NCBI GenBank assembly: GCA_011051075.1
Contig: DREN01000153.1
Coordinates: forward strand, 1 to 6,978
Reading direction: 5' to 3'
From: Deltaproteobacteria bacterium
GTDB lineage: Bacteria; Desulfobacterota; DSM-4660; Desulfatiglandales; Desulfatiglandaceae
DNA: 6,978 nt
Under the pieces are notes generated by a model that saw only the letters and a program-made list of their open reading frames with translations, did not search any database and was not told the DNA's origin. Every line of letters starts with the position of its first letter. Positions within the stretch are counted from its first letter, which is position 1. Both the position numbers and the translations under genes were made by a program. Of this stretch, positions 1 to 5,922 are shown piece after piece.

Positions 1-157
1 CCCTCAACCGGTACGACTCTGCGTAGTTTTCAAGGAAATCTTCAAAACCGTTTCCGGCAAGACAGGCGCGCAGGAAAGGGCCGATAAACGGGTCGCGCAT
101 GCCCATCCCCGTACAGAAGGCCAGATCGATCGTCTCCCGCAATACCCCAGCCAGCAA
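1..157 (-). CDS. 3-hydroxyacyl-CoA dehydrogenase C-terminal domain-like protein, partial (runs off left edge)
   Basis: The minus-strand frame is open from about position 178 to the left edge. It reads ETIDLAFCTGMGMRDPFIGPF and then an AGNGFEDFLENYAESYR-like stretch. This matches the C-terminal helical domain (PF00725 type) of 3-hydroxyacyl-CoA dehydrogenases. The closest likeness from memory is L-carnitine dehydrogenase and lambda-crystallin/gulonate dehydrogenase, where a G-x-G-x-R-x-x-F-x-G-x-F core is followed by an AGG...F...F segment. The NAD-binding Rossmann domain that normally comes first is absent: the DNA to the right codes for something else. A TTG at 157-155 has a GAGAGGAG Shine-Dalgarno sequence (170-163) just after the preceding stop, so this stub may be translated. 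I favour a 5'-truncated remnant; an unrelated short gene with a chance motif is possible. Family moderately sure, function of the stub unknown. Confidence 0.5.
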   Translation of the reverse strand, partial: MLAGVLRETIDLAFCTGMGMRDPFIGPFLRACLAGNGFEDFLENYAESYRLR

Positions 158-168
158 AGCTACTCCTC

Positions 169-300
169 TCAGTTCCACGGGGAAAAGGAATCGCGGAACC
201 GTACTTCCCCTTCCAAGCCCTCTATGATATGCTTTTGGCCGTTTTGAATATGGCGGCGTATGATTTGGCAGGCCCTGTCACCATCACCGGCCTGCAGCTG
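169..300 (-). pseudogene. C-terminal fragment of a GntR/FadR-type transcriptional regulator (FCD domain tail)
   Basis: The minus strand reads QAGDGDRACQIIRRHIQNGQ, then about 20 more residues to a TGA at 171-169. The pattern 'A-GD-x-x-A-x-x-x-x-x-x-HI' is the last helix pair of the FCD ligand-binding domain in FadR-subfamily GntR regulators. The frame stays open rightwards to an ATG at 336-334, giving 55 residues. That start lies inside the first codons of the plus-strand oxidase gene, and the added residues (rich in P, S and T) do not look like FCD sequence. The winged-helix domain and most of FCD are missing, so this is best read as a remnant. Such regulators usually sit beside hydroxyacid and keto-acid catabolic genes, which fits the neighbours. 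The call rests on one short motif. Confidence 0.4.
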
Positions 301-307
301 AAGGAGG
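301..307 (+). promoter_or_regulatory. Strong Shine-Dalgarno sequence of the 2-hydroxyacid oxidase gene
   Basis: AAGGAGG lies 9 bases before the GTG at 317 and decides the start. The resulting protein begins a few residues before the FAD-binding beta strand, as expected in this family. I saw no convincing sigma-70 promoter between this site and the left edge. Confidence 0.75.
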
Positions 308-316
308 AAGGCGGGA

Positions 317-1483
317 GTGCCAGAGGGATTTGCCATCACCGTAGTGGGGGCCGGGGTGGTAGGTTGTGCCCTGGCCCTGGAGCTGGCCAGAGAGGGTGAG
401 GAAGTGGTGGTATTGGAGATGAACCCTGGCGTAAGCCGGGGGGAGAATCAATCCTCCCGCAACTCAGGGGTTATCCACGCAGGCCTTTACTATGACCAGG
501 AGACCAGACCGCTCAAGGCCGCCCTCTGCGTTAAGGGCAACAGGATATTGTACCGTTTCTGTGAGAGATACGGGGTGCCGGCCCTCAGGACGGGCAAGCT
601 GGTGGTTGCCACCAACCGAGAGGAATGCTCGACCCTGGATCGCTATTTGGGGAGAGCACTTGAAAACAACGTACCTGTCCGCATGTTGAACAGGGAACAG
701 GTGCGGGAATATGAGCCCCGGGTCAGGGCCGAAGCCGCCTTGCTCCTGCCCAGTTCCGGCATCGTGGACCCCGCGGCCCTGGTACACAAGCTGTACGCCC
801 TGGCCTCTTCAGCAGGGGCCCAGTTTGTGAGCGAAACAGAGGTGGTTGGCATCAGCTCCCTTACCGAAGGACTGGAAGTAAAGGTGCGATACCGGGACGG
901 GGCTGAAGGCAGTTTCTCCACAGGCCGCCTGGTTAACAGCGCCGGCCTGTACTGCGACCGGGTGGCCCGCATGGTGGACCCGGCCTCACCTTACCGGGTG
1001 GACCCCTTGCGCGGAGAGGCCATGAAGTTCTACAGGACCAGGCGGCCGGAGCTCAGTATGTCAGGCATGAACGTTTACCCCACCCCCAGAAAAGTCATCA
1101 CCGATCAAGGCGTATATTTCACGGTGGGGGTGCATCTCACACCCACCCTGGATACGGACCTGCAGGGCAACTTCTCCCTGGGGCCGGTGGTAACCGTGGG
1201 ACCGCTGAACCGCCAGGCCAGGTCCAGAGGCGACTTTGGCGGAGGGTTCCAGCCGGTACGGGAGTTCCACAAACAGGTATGCGGCTTTTTTCCGGGCCTC
1301 CGGGAAGAAGACCTGGAACCTCATCAGGCGGGCATTCAGAGCCGCCTTGTGGCGAATCCCGACTGGGTCTTTGAATTCAGCCCGGCAGATCCCCGTTGCC
1401 TTAACCTGTTAGGGATAGACAGTCCCGGCCTCACCGGGGCCCTGGCCATTGCCCGGTGGGTCCGGACCACGATGCTGGGTTGA
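317..1483 (+). CDS. lhgO: LhgO-like FAD-dependent L-2-hydroxyglutarate/2-hydroxyacid oxidoreductase
   Basis: This is a 388-residue flavoprotein of the DAO/LhgO family. Known members oxidise L-2-hydroxyglutarate to 2-oxoglutarate and pass the electrons to the quinone pool or another acceptor at the membrane. Visible features: an N-terminal dinucleotide fold GAGVVG at residues 11-16, the ribose-binding Glu34 at the end of the second strand, the family hallmark SSRNSGVIHAGLYY at 46-59, and a C-terminal FAD loop GIDSPGLTGALAIA at 366-379. The length is close to that of typical LhgO proteins (about 390-420). Start is the GTG at 317, chosen for its Shine-Dalgarno sequence. The BKACE gene follows 19 bases later on the same strand, so the two are probably one transcript. 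Family is secure. The true substrate is not: the neighbouring keto-acid enzyme leaves room for another 2-hydroxyacid, and related family members act on glycerol-3-phosphate. Confidence 0.85.
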   Translation: MPEGFAITVVGAGVVGCALALELAREGEEVVVLEMNPGVSRGENQSSRNSGVIHAGLYYDQETRPLKAALCVKGNRILYRFCERYGVPALRTGKLVVATNREECSTLDRYLGRALENNVPVRMLNREQVREYEPRVRAEAALLLPSSGIVDPAALVHKLYALASSAGAQFVSETEVVGISSLTEGLEVKVRYRDGAEGSFSTGRLVNSAGLYCDRVARMVDPASPYRVDPLRGEAMKFYRTRRPELSMSGMNVYPTPRKVITDQGVYFTVGVHLTPTLDTDLQGNFSLGPVVTVGPLNRQARSRGDFGGGFQPVREFHKQVCGFFPGLREEDLEPHQAGIQSRLVANPDWVFEFSPADPRCLNLLGIDSPGLTGALAIARWVRTTMLG

Positions 1484-1484
1484 G

Positions 1485-1491
1485 AGGAGGG
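1485..1491 (+). promoter_or_regulatory. Shine-Dalgarno sequence of the BKACE gene
   Basis: AGGAGGG starts two bases after the stop of the upstream oxidase and sits 11 bases before the ATG at 1503. It supports that start over the upstream ATG at 1449 and points to coupled expression of the two genes. Confidence 0.65.
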
Positions 1492-1502
1492 AGCAGAATA
1501 CC

Positions 1503-2336
1503 ATGGACAAGCTGATAATTACGGCGGCGGTGTGCGGTTCAGTCCCCACCCGCGAGCAGAACCCGAACGTGCCTTACACCCCGGAGGAGATCGCCGAGGA
1601 GGCCCTGCGCTGCTGGCGGGCAGGGGCGAGTGTGGCCCATATACACGTGCGAGATCCCCGGACCGGCGCACCCGATTTCAAGAGGGCCTACTTTGCTGAG
1701 GTGGTGGAGCGCGTGCGCGGGGCCAGTGACATGCTCATCAACCTCACCACCAGCGGCTTCAATATCAGGGCCGAAAACGTTGACGAGGCCAGGCTCATGC
1801 CAGTGGATCTGGGCCCGGATCTTTGCTCCCTGGACGTGGGAAGCCTTAACTTCAGGGGCCGGGTTTTTGTCAACCCGCCGGGCTGGGTGGACGCGGCTAC
1901 TGAGCGCATGCGTCAGCGGGGCGTCAAGCCCGAATTGGAGACGTTCGACCTGGGCCATATCCGTCAGGCAAAGGACCTGATAGAGCGGGACCTCCTGGAC
2001 GCCCCCCCCTATTTTCAGCTCTGCCTGGGGATTCCCTGGGGCGCGCCAGGAGATCTGGAGACCCTTGTGGCCATGACGAGCCGTTTGCCCCGGGGCTGCC
2101 AGTGGTCCACCCTGGGGGTGGGGGCCCGACAGATCCCTGTCACCACCCATGCCATGCTGGAAGGGGGTCACGTTCGAGTGGGCTTTGAGGATAACCTCTA
2201 TCTTTCGCGGGGTGTTCTGGCCAAAAGCAACGCCCAGTTCGTGGAGCGCACCGTGGAAATCGCCCGGCAGGTGCAGAGGGAGGTGGCTACCTGTGCAGTG
2301 GCCCGTTCGATTTTGGGGATCCCGGGGTCTCGGTGA
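1503..2336 (+). CDS. Beta-keto acid cleavage enzyme (BKACE, DUF849; Kce-like)
   Basis: This is a 277-residue TIM-barrel enzyme of the BKACE family, which condenses a beta-keto acid with acetyl-CoA to give acetoacetate plus an acyl-CoA. The archetype Kce acts on 3-keto-5-aminohexanoate in lysine fermentation; other members cleave dehydrocarnitine and various beta-keto acids. Visible features: the LIITAAVCGS first strand (4-13), TPEEIAEEA (26-34), the metal-binding HIH motif with His46 and His48 exactly where Kce has them, the NLTTSG strand (80-85), and GFEDNLY (227-233) carrying the conserved Glu229/Asp230. By my recollection Kce has Glu14, which contacts the substrate amino group; here residue 14 is Val, which argues against the aminohexanoate substrate. 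Start is the ATG at 1503 behind AGGAGGG; the frame is open back to 1449 inside the oxidase gene, but that adds non-family residues. An 8-base C run (2002-2009) lies in frame. Probably co-transcribed with the upstream oxidase. Confidence 0.88.
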   Translation: MDKLIITAAVCGSVPTREQNPNVPYTPEEIAEEALRCWRAGASVAHIHVRDPRTGAPDFKRAYFAEVVERVRGASDMLINLTTSGFNIRAENVDEARLMPVDLGPDLCSLDVGSLNFRGRVFVNPPGWVDAATERMRQRGVKPELETFDLGHIRQAKDLIERDLLDAPPYFQLCLGIPWGAPGDLETLVAMTSRLPRGCQWSTLGVGARQIPVTTHAMLEGGHVRVGFEDNLYLSRGVLAKSNAQFVERTVEIARQVQREVATCAVARSILGIPGSR

Positions 2337-2577
2337 GACAGGAACTATAGAGTTTCAGATAATGATTTTGGCAAGGCCAGAGGGAGGAATCGGAGTAAGT
2401 CGTACCCATAGTACGTGGTCGACCATTCCGACCGATAACGCAGCCCAAAATCTTTATCTGGAAGTCTATAATCTGCCTCTTTCTGGAGGGGCCATGGCGG
2501 GCAGATAATGCGGGTTCCCGGCTGCAACCCGGCAGTTCTTATTACGAGAAGATCTTCACCGTGGCACTAAAGCAGGG
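2337..2577. other. Intergenic stretch without a recognisable gene; holds two abutting short dyads
   Basis: After the BKACE stop this AT-richer stretch shows no protein-like frame on either strand. It contains two back-to-back inverted repeats: CGTAC-CCATA-GTACG (2401-2415), followed at once by the perfect palindrome TGGTCGACCA (2416-2425). Looser arms ATCTGCC and GGCAGAT lie near 2470-2506. No hairpin with a T-run is visible, so the end of the oxidase-BKACE transcript is not marked by a clear intrinsic terminator. Confidence 0.4.
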
Positions 2578-2760
2578 ATGGAAAGGGTGCTCTCATGGGA
2601 AATGCTCCAGGCGGCACTGGAGATCCGGTTCAAGGGCAAGACCCTCGAGAAGGTCCGTTCCGTGATGAAGAAGGCGGCGGATGCCGCGTGGCAGGATGCC
2701 GGGCGCGGGGAGAGTGGCGGAAGCGGGCCTGGAGGGCAGGAACCTTCAGGGGATTTGTAA
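2578..2760 (+). CDS. Small hypothetical protein or gene remnant (60 aa), unrecognised
   Basis: I do not recognise this protein. The first 40 residues (MERVLSWEMLQAALEIRFKG and onwards, including KTLEKVRSVMKKAADAAWQD) look helical and charged. Their codons strongly favour G or C in the third position, as the real genes here do. The last 18 residues are Gly/Ser/Pro-rich and look non-coding. The frame is open back to a stop at 2506-2508, and the ATG at 2578 has no good Shine-Dalgarno sequence. The 3' end overlaps the convergent peptidase gene by 15 bases. The RFKGKTLE segment faintly recalls the C-terminus of 2-oxoacid:ferredoxin oxidoreductase gamma subunits, but too weakly to name it. It could be the tail of a larger lost gene. 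Confidence 0.3.
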   Translation: MERVLSWEMLQAALEIRFKGKTLEKVRSVMKKAADAAWQDAGRGESGGSGPGGQEPSGDL

Positions 2761-3717
2761 CTCCGAGTGGCATCTGATCCCGCACAGGGGAGTGGCCTCC
2801 CTTACGGCCCTCACCACGGCCCGTTCCATTACCCTGGCGGCCAACAGTCCTGCAACGCTCACATCAGTCACCACATCTCCTGTGGTCAGTGCAAAGATGG
2901 TGTCCCCGTCAAACATGGTATGGGCCGGCCTCATGGTCCTGCCGTACCCGTTATGGGCCATGGAGGCCACCTTGTTCGCCTCTGATTTTTCGAGTTTTCC
3001 GTTTGTGATTATAACGCCGATGGTGGTGTTTCCGCCAAATTCCATCCTCCTGCCGGCGAACCCCCTGATCATGATCTCCTCGCTGTTGAGTAGTCCCCGC
3101 CTCTTCTCATCTAAAACCCCTGCCACTGTTTCCCCTGTTTCCGGATCTATCACGTCGCCGAGGCAGTTTACCGCCACCATGGCCCCTACCTTGAGATCAC
3201 CCGTCTGAACACAGTAGACGCCAATACCGCTCTTCATGCACCTGTCCATGCCGAGGATCTTGCCCACCGTGGCGCCGGTGCCGGCCCCCACACTCCCCTC
3301 CTGGCGCGGAACGGCGTCGTGGGCATTGAGGCAGGCTTCATACCCCATCTTCCCATCGGGTCTGACACGATAGTCACCCACGGCAAGGTCGAACAGGACC
3401 GCGCCGCAGACTATGGGGACCTTTGCTACCACGGCGTCAAAGCCCACGGATCTCTCCTCCAGATAGTGCATAACACCGGAGGCCGCGTCCAGACCGAACG
3501 AGCTGCCGCCTGCCAGTACTACGGCATGGATCTTTTCCACAAGGTTTATGGGGTTGAGGAGATCGGTTTCCCTTGTTCCAGGGGCCCCGCCCCTCACGTC
3601 CACACCGGCCGTCATGCCCCCTTCACCCAGGACAACGCTACATCCGGTGGCCGCCTCCCTATCCTGAGCATGGCCGATCCTGATTCCCGCAATATCCGTG
3701 ATTGAGATCTGCTGCAT
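2746..3717 (-). CDS. P1 family peptidase (DmpA/NylC-like Ntn-type hydrolase, MEROPS S58)
   Basis: This is a 323-residue member of the P1/DmpA family. These proteins cut themselves into alpha and beta chains and use the new N-terminal Ser or Thr as nucleophile. Known members are aminopeptidases, beta-peptidyl aminopeptidases and nylon-oligomer hydrolases. Visible features: N-terminal ITDIAGIRIGHA (6-17), the GVDVRGGAPGTRETDLL block (38-54), VLAGGSSFGLDAASG (67-81), GAGTGATVGK (144-153) and FGGNTTIGVIITN (227-239). By analogy with NylC, cleavage would fall between Asn230 and Thr231, with Thr231 as nucleophile; this is inferred. No signal peptide, so cytoplasmic. An in-frame ATG at 3735 would add MAGGGT, encoded by a run of ten Gs between the two starts; I prefer 3717 because the family usually begins just before 'ITD'. 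It lies 27 bases after recN on the same strand, so is probably co-transcribed. The in vivo substrate cannot be told. Confidence 0.87.
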   Translation of the reverse strand: MQQISITDIAGIRIGHAQDREAATGCSVVLGEGGMTAGVDVRGGAPGTRETDLLNPINLVEKIHAVVLAGGSSFGLDAASGVMHYLEERSVGFDAVVAKVPIVCGAVLFDLAVGDYRVRPDGKMGYEACLNAHDAVPRQEGSVGAGTGATVGKILGMDRCMKSGIGVYCVQTGDLKVGAMVAVNCLGDVIDPETGETVAGVLDEKRRGLLNSEEIMIRGFAGRRMEFGGNTTIGVIITNGKLEKSEANKVASMAHNGYGRTMRPAHTMFDGDTIFALTTGDVVTDVSVAGLLAARVMERAVVRAVREATPLCGIRCHSELQIP

Positions 3718-3720
3718 TGT

Positions 3721-3730
3721 CCCCCCCCCC
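3721..3730 (-). repeat. Homopolymer of ten G (minus strand) at the peptidase start
   Basis: Ten consecutive C on the plus strand read as G10 on the coding strand. They sit between the two candidate start codons of the P1 peptidase (3735 and 3717), three bases before the inner ATG. A G-run there could serve as a poor Shine-Dalgarno sequence. Its length is prone to slippage or sequencing error. Confidence 0.8.
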
Positions 3731-3744
3731 GCCATGGCCGCCCA

Positions 3745-5439
3745 TTAAGGTCTTTTATCCCTTTTCAACATCTCCCGGGCGTGGGCAACCGCCCTTGGGG
3801 TGATTTCCCGGCCCCCCAGGAGTCTGGCGATCTCCTTTATCCTCCGCTCAGGGTCCAGGCGCGCTATGGTAGCCTCGGTCCTGCCCTCGATCACCCCCTT
3901 TTTGACAAGAAAATGGGTCTCCCCCTGACAGGCGATCTGAGGGAGGTGGGTGATGCATACTATCTGATGGTACGCGGCCAGGGAAGATATCTTTTCTCCC
4001 ACCACCTCTGCGGTGGCCCCGCTGATGCCTGAATCCACCTCGTCGAAGATCAGGGTTTCCACCGAGGCGGTCCTTGAAAGGATGGTCTTTATGGCCAGCA
4101 TTATTCGCGAGAGCTCACCCCCCGAAGCGATCTTTGACAGAGGCCTCAGCTCCTCACCCGGATTAGGGGAGATCATAAACTCAACGAGGTCGAGACCCTC
4201 CTCGCGCATACCCTCCACACCATTTTCCTCTCCACCGGGCACTTCCTCGAATCTGACCTCAAACTCGGTTTCCTCCATATGCAGATGGTGAAGCTCCTTT
4301 TCAACCGCCTGCTTGAAGAGCACTGCCCCCTTTTTCCGTTTCCCGGAAAGGACCCGGGCCTCCCTAACCAGCCGGGTCCGGGCCTCTTCCAGTTCCTTTT
4401 CGAACCCGGTCCGTTTTGCCTCCATCTCTTCCATGTCAAACATCTTTGCGGCCAGGCCCTCTTTGAACTGAAGGACCTCCTCAAGGGTGGCGCCATACTT
4501 CCGTTTGAGCCTTTTCAACAGCTCAAGCCTTTCCTCCACATGTTCCAGCCTCTGCGGATCAACCTGGATTTTTTTTTCAAGGTCCCTGAGGGCGAAGGAT
4601 ACGTCCTCTATCTGAAGGGCGATCTGGGACAGGGCATCCCTCACCGGGGCAAGTTCCCCGTCCATTTGAGCACCCCTTTCCATCTCCCTTGCGCAGCGGG
4701 AAACCGATGCAAGCGCCGAGTCATCCCTCTCGTACAGGGACTGGTATCCGTCTGAGACAATTCTGAGGAGTTCTTCGGCGTGCTGGAGCCTGCCTCGCTC
4801 CTCGCCCAGCATCTGATCCTCTCCCGGTACCGGGTTAATCGACTCAATCTCCCTGATCTGAAATCCGGCCAGTTCCCCCCTCTCCCTCAGGGCGGTGATA
4901 TCCCTTTGCACTGCATCGAGATCCTCTTTCAGGGAATGGTACTTCCGGAACAGTTCGGCAAGGCTGGCCCGCTCCTGTTCAAGTCCGCTGAAACCGTCAA
5001 GGATGAACAGGTGGTTGTCCGGCTTCAGGAGGAGCTGATGCTCGTACTGCCCGGAGATGCTGATGAGCCTGGGACCAAGCCGGGACAGGGTCTGGAGGGT
5101 AGACAGGGAGCCGTTTATGAACACCCTGTTCCGGCCTTCGCGGGAGATAATCCTTCTTATGAGCAGCTCATCCTCAAAGGGTATGCCCTCCTGCTCCAGC
5201 AGGCGGCGGAGTTCATGAGGGGCACGGGGAAAGACAAAGAGGCCCTCAACAACGGCCCTGTCGCAGCCTGTCCTGATCAGATCCGCCGATGACCTTCCCC
5301 CGAGTATAAGGTTGATGGCGTTGATGATGATCGATTTACCGGCCCCGGTTTCACCGGATAGGGTGTTGAGCCCCTCTCTCAGGGAGAGCTCCAGGTGCTT
5401 TATGATGGCAAAATCGGCGATGTTGAGCTGGGAGAGCAT
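3745..5439 (-). CDS. recN: DNA repair protein RecN
   Basis: RecN is an SMC-like ATPase that works with RecA at double-strand breaks in the cytoplasm. The 564 residues match the usual RecN length (about 550-570) and are complete. Visible features: the N-terminal AD-FAI-I-L motif (8-16); the Walker A GETGAGKS (29-36); the ISGQYEHQLLL Q-loop-like segment near 130-140; a central coiled-coil arm rich in Leu, Glu, Arg and Lys (roughly 155-390) split by a short hinge; the ABC signature ASGGELSRIMLAIK (438-451); the Walker B plus D-loop TLIFDEVDSGISG (462-474); and the switch histidine in CITHLPQIA (495-503). Start is the ATG at 5439 with GAGGA 3 bases upstream, a tight spacing. It is preceded 66 bases upstream by a small exported-protein gene and followed by the P1 peptidase, all on the same strand. 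recN is an SOS gene in many bacteria; a perfect palindrome upstream may be its operator. Confidence 0.97.
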   Translation of the reverse strand: MLSQLNIADFAIIKHLELSLREGLNTLSGETGAGKSIIINAINLILGGRSSADLIRTGCDRAVVEGLFVFPRAPHELRRLLEQEGIPFEDELLIRRIISREGRNRVFINGSLSTLQTLSRLGPRLISISGQYEHQLLLKPDNHLFILDGFSGLEQERASLAELFRKYHSLKEDLDAVQRDITALRERGELAGFQIREIESINPVPGEDQMLGEERGRLQHAEELLRIVSDGYQSLYERDDSALASVSRCAREMERGAQMDGELAPVRDALSQIALQIEDVSFALRDLEKKIQVDPQRLEHVEERLELLKRLKRKYGATLEEVLQFKEGLAAKMFDMEEMEAKRTGFEKELEEARTRLVREARVLSGKRKKGAVLFKQAVEKELHHLHMEETEFEVRFEEVPGGEENGVEGMREEGLDLVEFMISPNPGEELRPLSKIASGGELSRIMLAIKTILSRTASVETLIFDEVDSGISGATAEVVGEKISSLAAYHQIVCITHLPQIACQGETHFLVKKGVIEGRTEATIARLDPERRIKEIARLLGGREITPRAVAHAREMLKRDKRP

Positions 5440-5474
5440 AGGTCCTCGGGATGAGGGTTCAGAGATGGTTCTTC

Positions 5475-5490
5475 GCCATAGACCTATGGC
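5475..5490. promoter_or_regulatory. Perfect 16-bp dyad upstream of recN, candidate LexA-type operator
   Basis: GCCATAG-AC-CTATGGC is a perfect 7-2-7 inverted repeat. It ends 35 bases before the recN start codon, in the 66-base gap. The two-base loop is too tight for a good RNA hairpin and there is no T-run, so a protein-binding operator is more plausible than a terminator. The SOS link is inferred from its place before recN; I cannot match it to a known LexA box. Confidence 0.4.
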
Positions 5491-5505
5491 AGGTATCAGG
5501 ATCTA

Positions 5506-5859
5506 TCAGCCCGGATCATCGGCAATCACCAGGCTGGTCGCGCCCTGGAGGAGCCGCTTGTTTTCTATCCTGATACAGACGGGCACCAGGTCCTCCCCCA
5601 CACGGTACTCCACCACCGCTTCAGAGGGTACCTTCAGGTCACAAAGGGTGATCTCTTTTCCTGACACGTCAAGTATGGTAGTCGATTTCAACACCAGGTA
5701 TTGCCGCCCGTCTATGATGATTCCACCGTCACCCTTGCTCTTGATAACCACCCTGTTGGATACCTCGCCCAGGTCCTGCCGGGCCTCTGCGCAGAGGAGA
5801 AGAGAGAGGTGTAGGCAAGGGAACAAAAGGAGATAATAGATCAAGGACAAACGTCTCAT
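5506..5859 (-). CDS. Small exported (periplasmic) protein of unknown function
   Basis: This 117-residue protein has a clear Sec signal. Residues 1-3 (MRR) give the positive start, 4-22 form a Leu-rich hydrophobic core, and a likely signal-peptidase I site follows LCAEA near residue 26. There is no lipobox, since Cys23 is preceded by Leu-Leu. The mature part of about 90 residues is all beta-like: a GGIIIDGRQYLVLKSTTILD strand pair, then 'D.SGKEITLCDLKVPSEAVVEYRV' and 'VCIRIENKRLL'. This is the pattern of small OB- or barrel-like domains in delta-proteobacterial exported proteins, but I cannot name the family. Start is the ATG at 5859, supported by GAGGAA 7 bases upstream and by the signal peptide beginning there; the frame extends to 5949 with no signal-like sequence. 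It lies upstream of recN on the same strand, so may share its transcript. Confidence 0.72.
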   Translation of the reverse strand: MRRLSLIYYLLLFPCLHLSLLLCAEARQDLGEVSNRVVIKSKGDGGIIIDGRQYLVLKSTTILDVSGKEITLCDLKVPSEAVVEYRVGEDLVPVCIRIENKRLLQGATSLVIADDPG

Positions 5860-5906
5860 CAAAAAATTCCTCGACCTTTTATGTGTGATTTCAGAAGGTT
5901 CAGCCA

Positions 5907-5912
5907 TGTCAA
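5907..5912 (-). promoter_or_regulatory. Possible -35 element of the exported-protein/recN transcript
   Basis: The minus strand has an exact TTGACA here, 47 bases before the ATG at 5859. No good -10 sits at the ideal 16-18 base spacing; the nearest fair match, CATAAA, is about 23 bases away. It is offered only as a candidate, strengthened by the two dyads immediately upstream. Confidence 0.22.
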
Positions 5913-5922
5913 ACCCCGTATT

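Noticed and set aside
151..316. Plus-strand frame with an enolase-superfamily-like 'NMAAYDLAG' stretch
   Set aside because: Only one short motif resembles the family, the surrounding translation does not, and the minus-strand FCD-like reading of the same DNA is better supported.
1449..1502. BKACE start at the ATG 1449 inside the oxidase gene
   Set aside because: It adds 18 residues unlike the family. ATG 1503 has an AGGAGGG and begins exactly at the conserved first strand.
1539..2171. Long antisense frame (210 codons) opposite BKACE
   Set aside because: Its translation is His/Gly/Pro-rich with no domain likeness. Long antisense openings are common opposite GC-rich genes.
2327..2339. GTCTC-GGT-GAGAC hairpin over the BKACE stop as a terminator
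   Set aside because: The stem is only five base pairs and no T-run follows.
2578..2760. Naming the small ORF a 2-oxoacid:ferredoxin oxidoreductase gamma fragment
   Set aside because: The likeness is limited to a short RFKGK segment and cannot support a family call.
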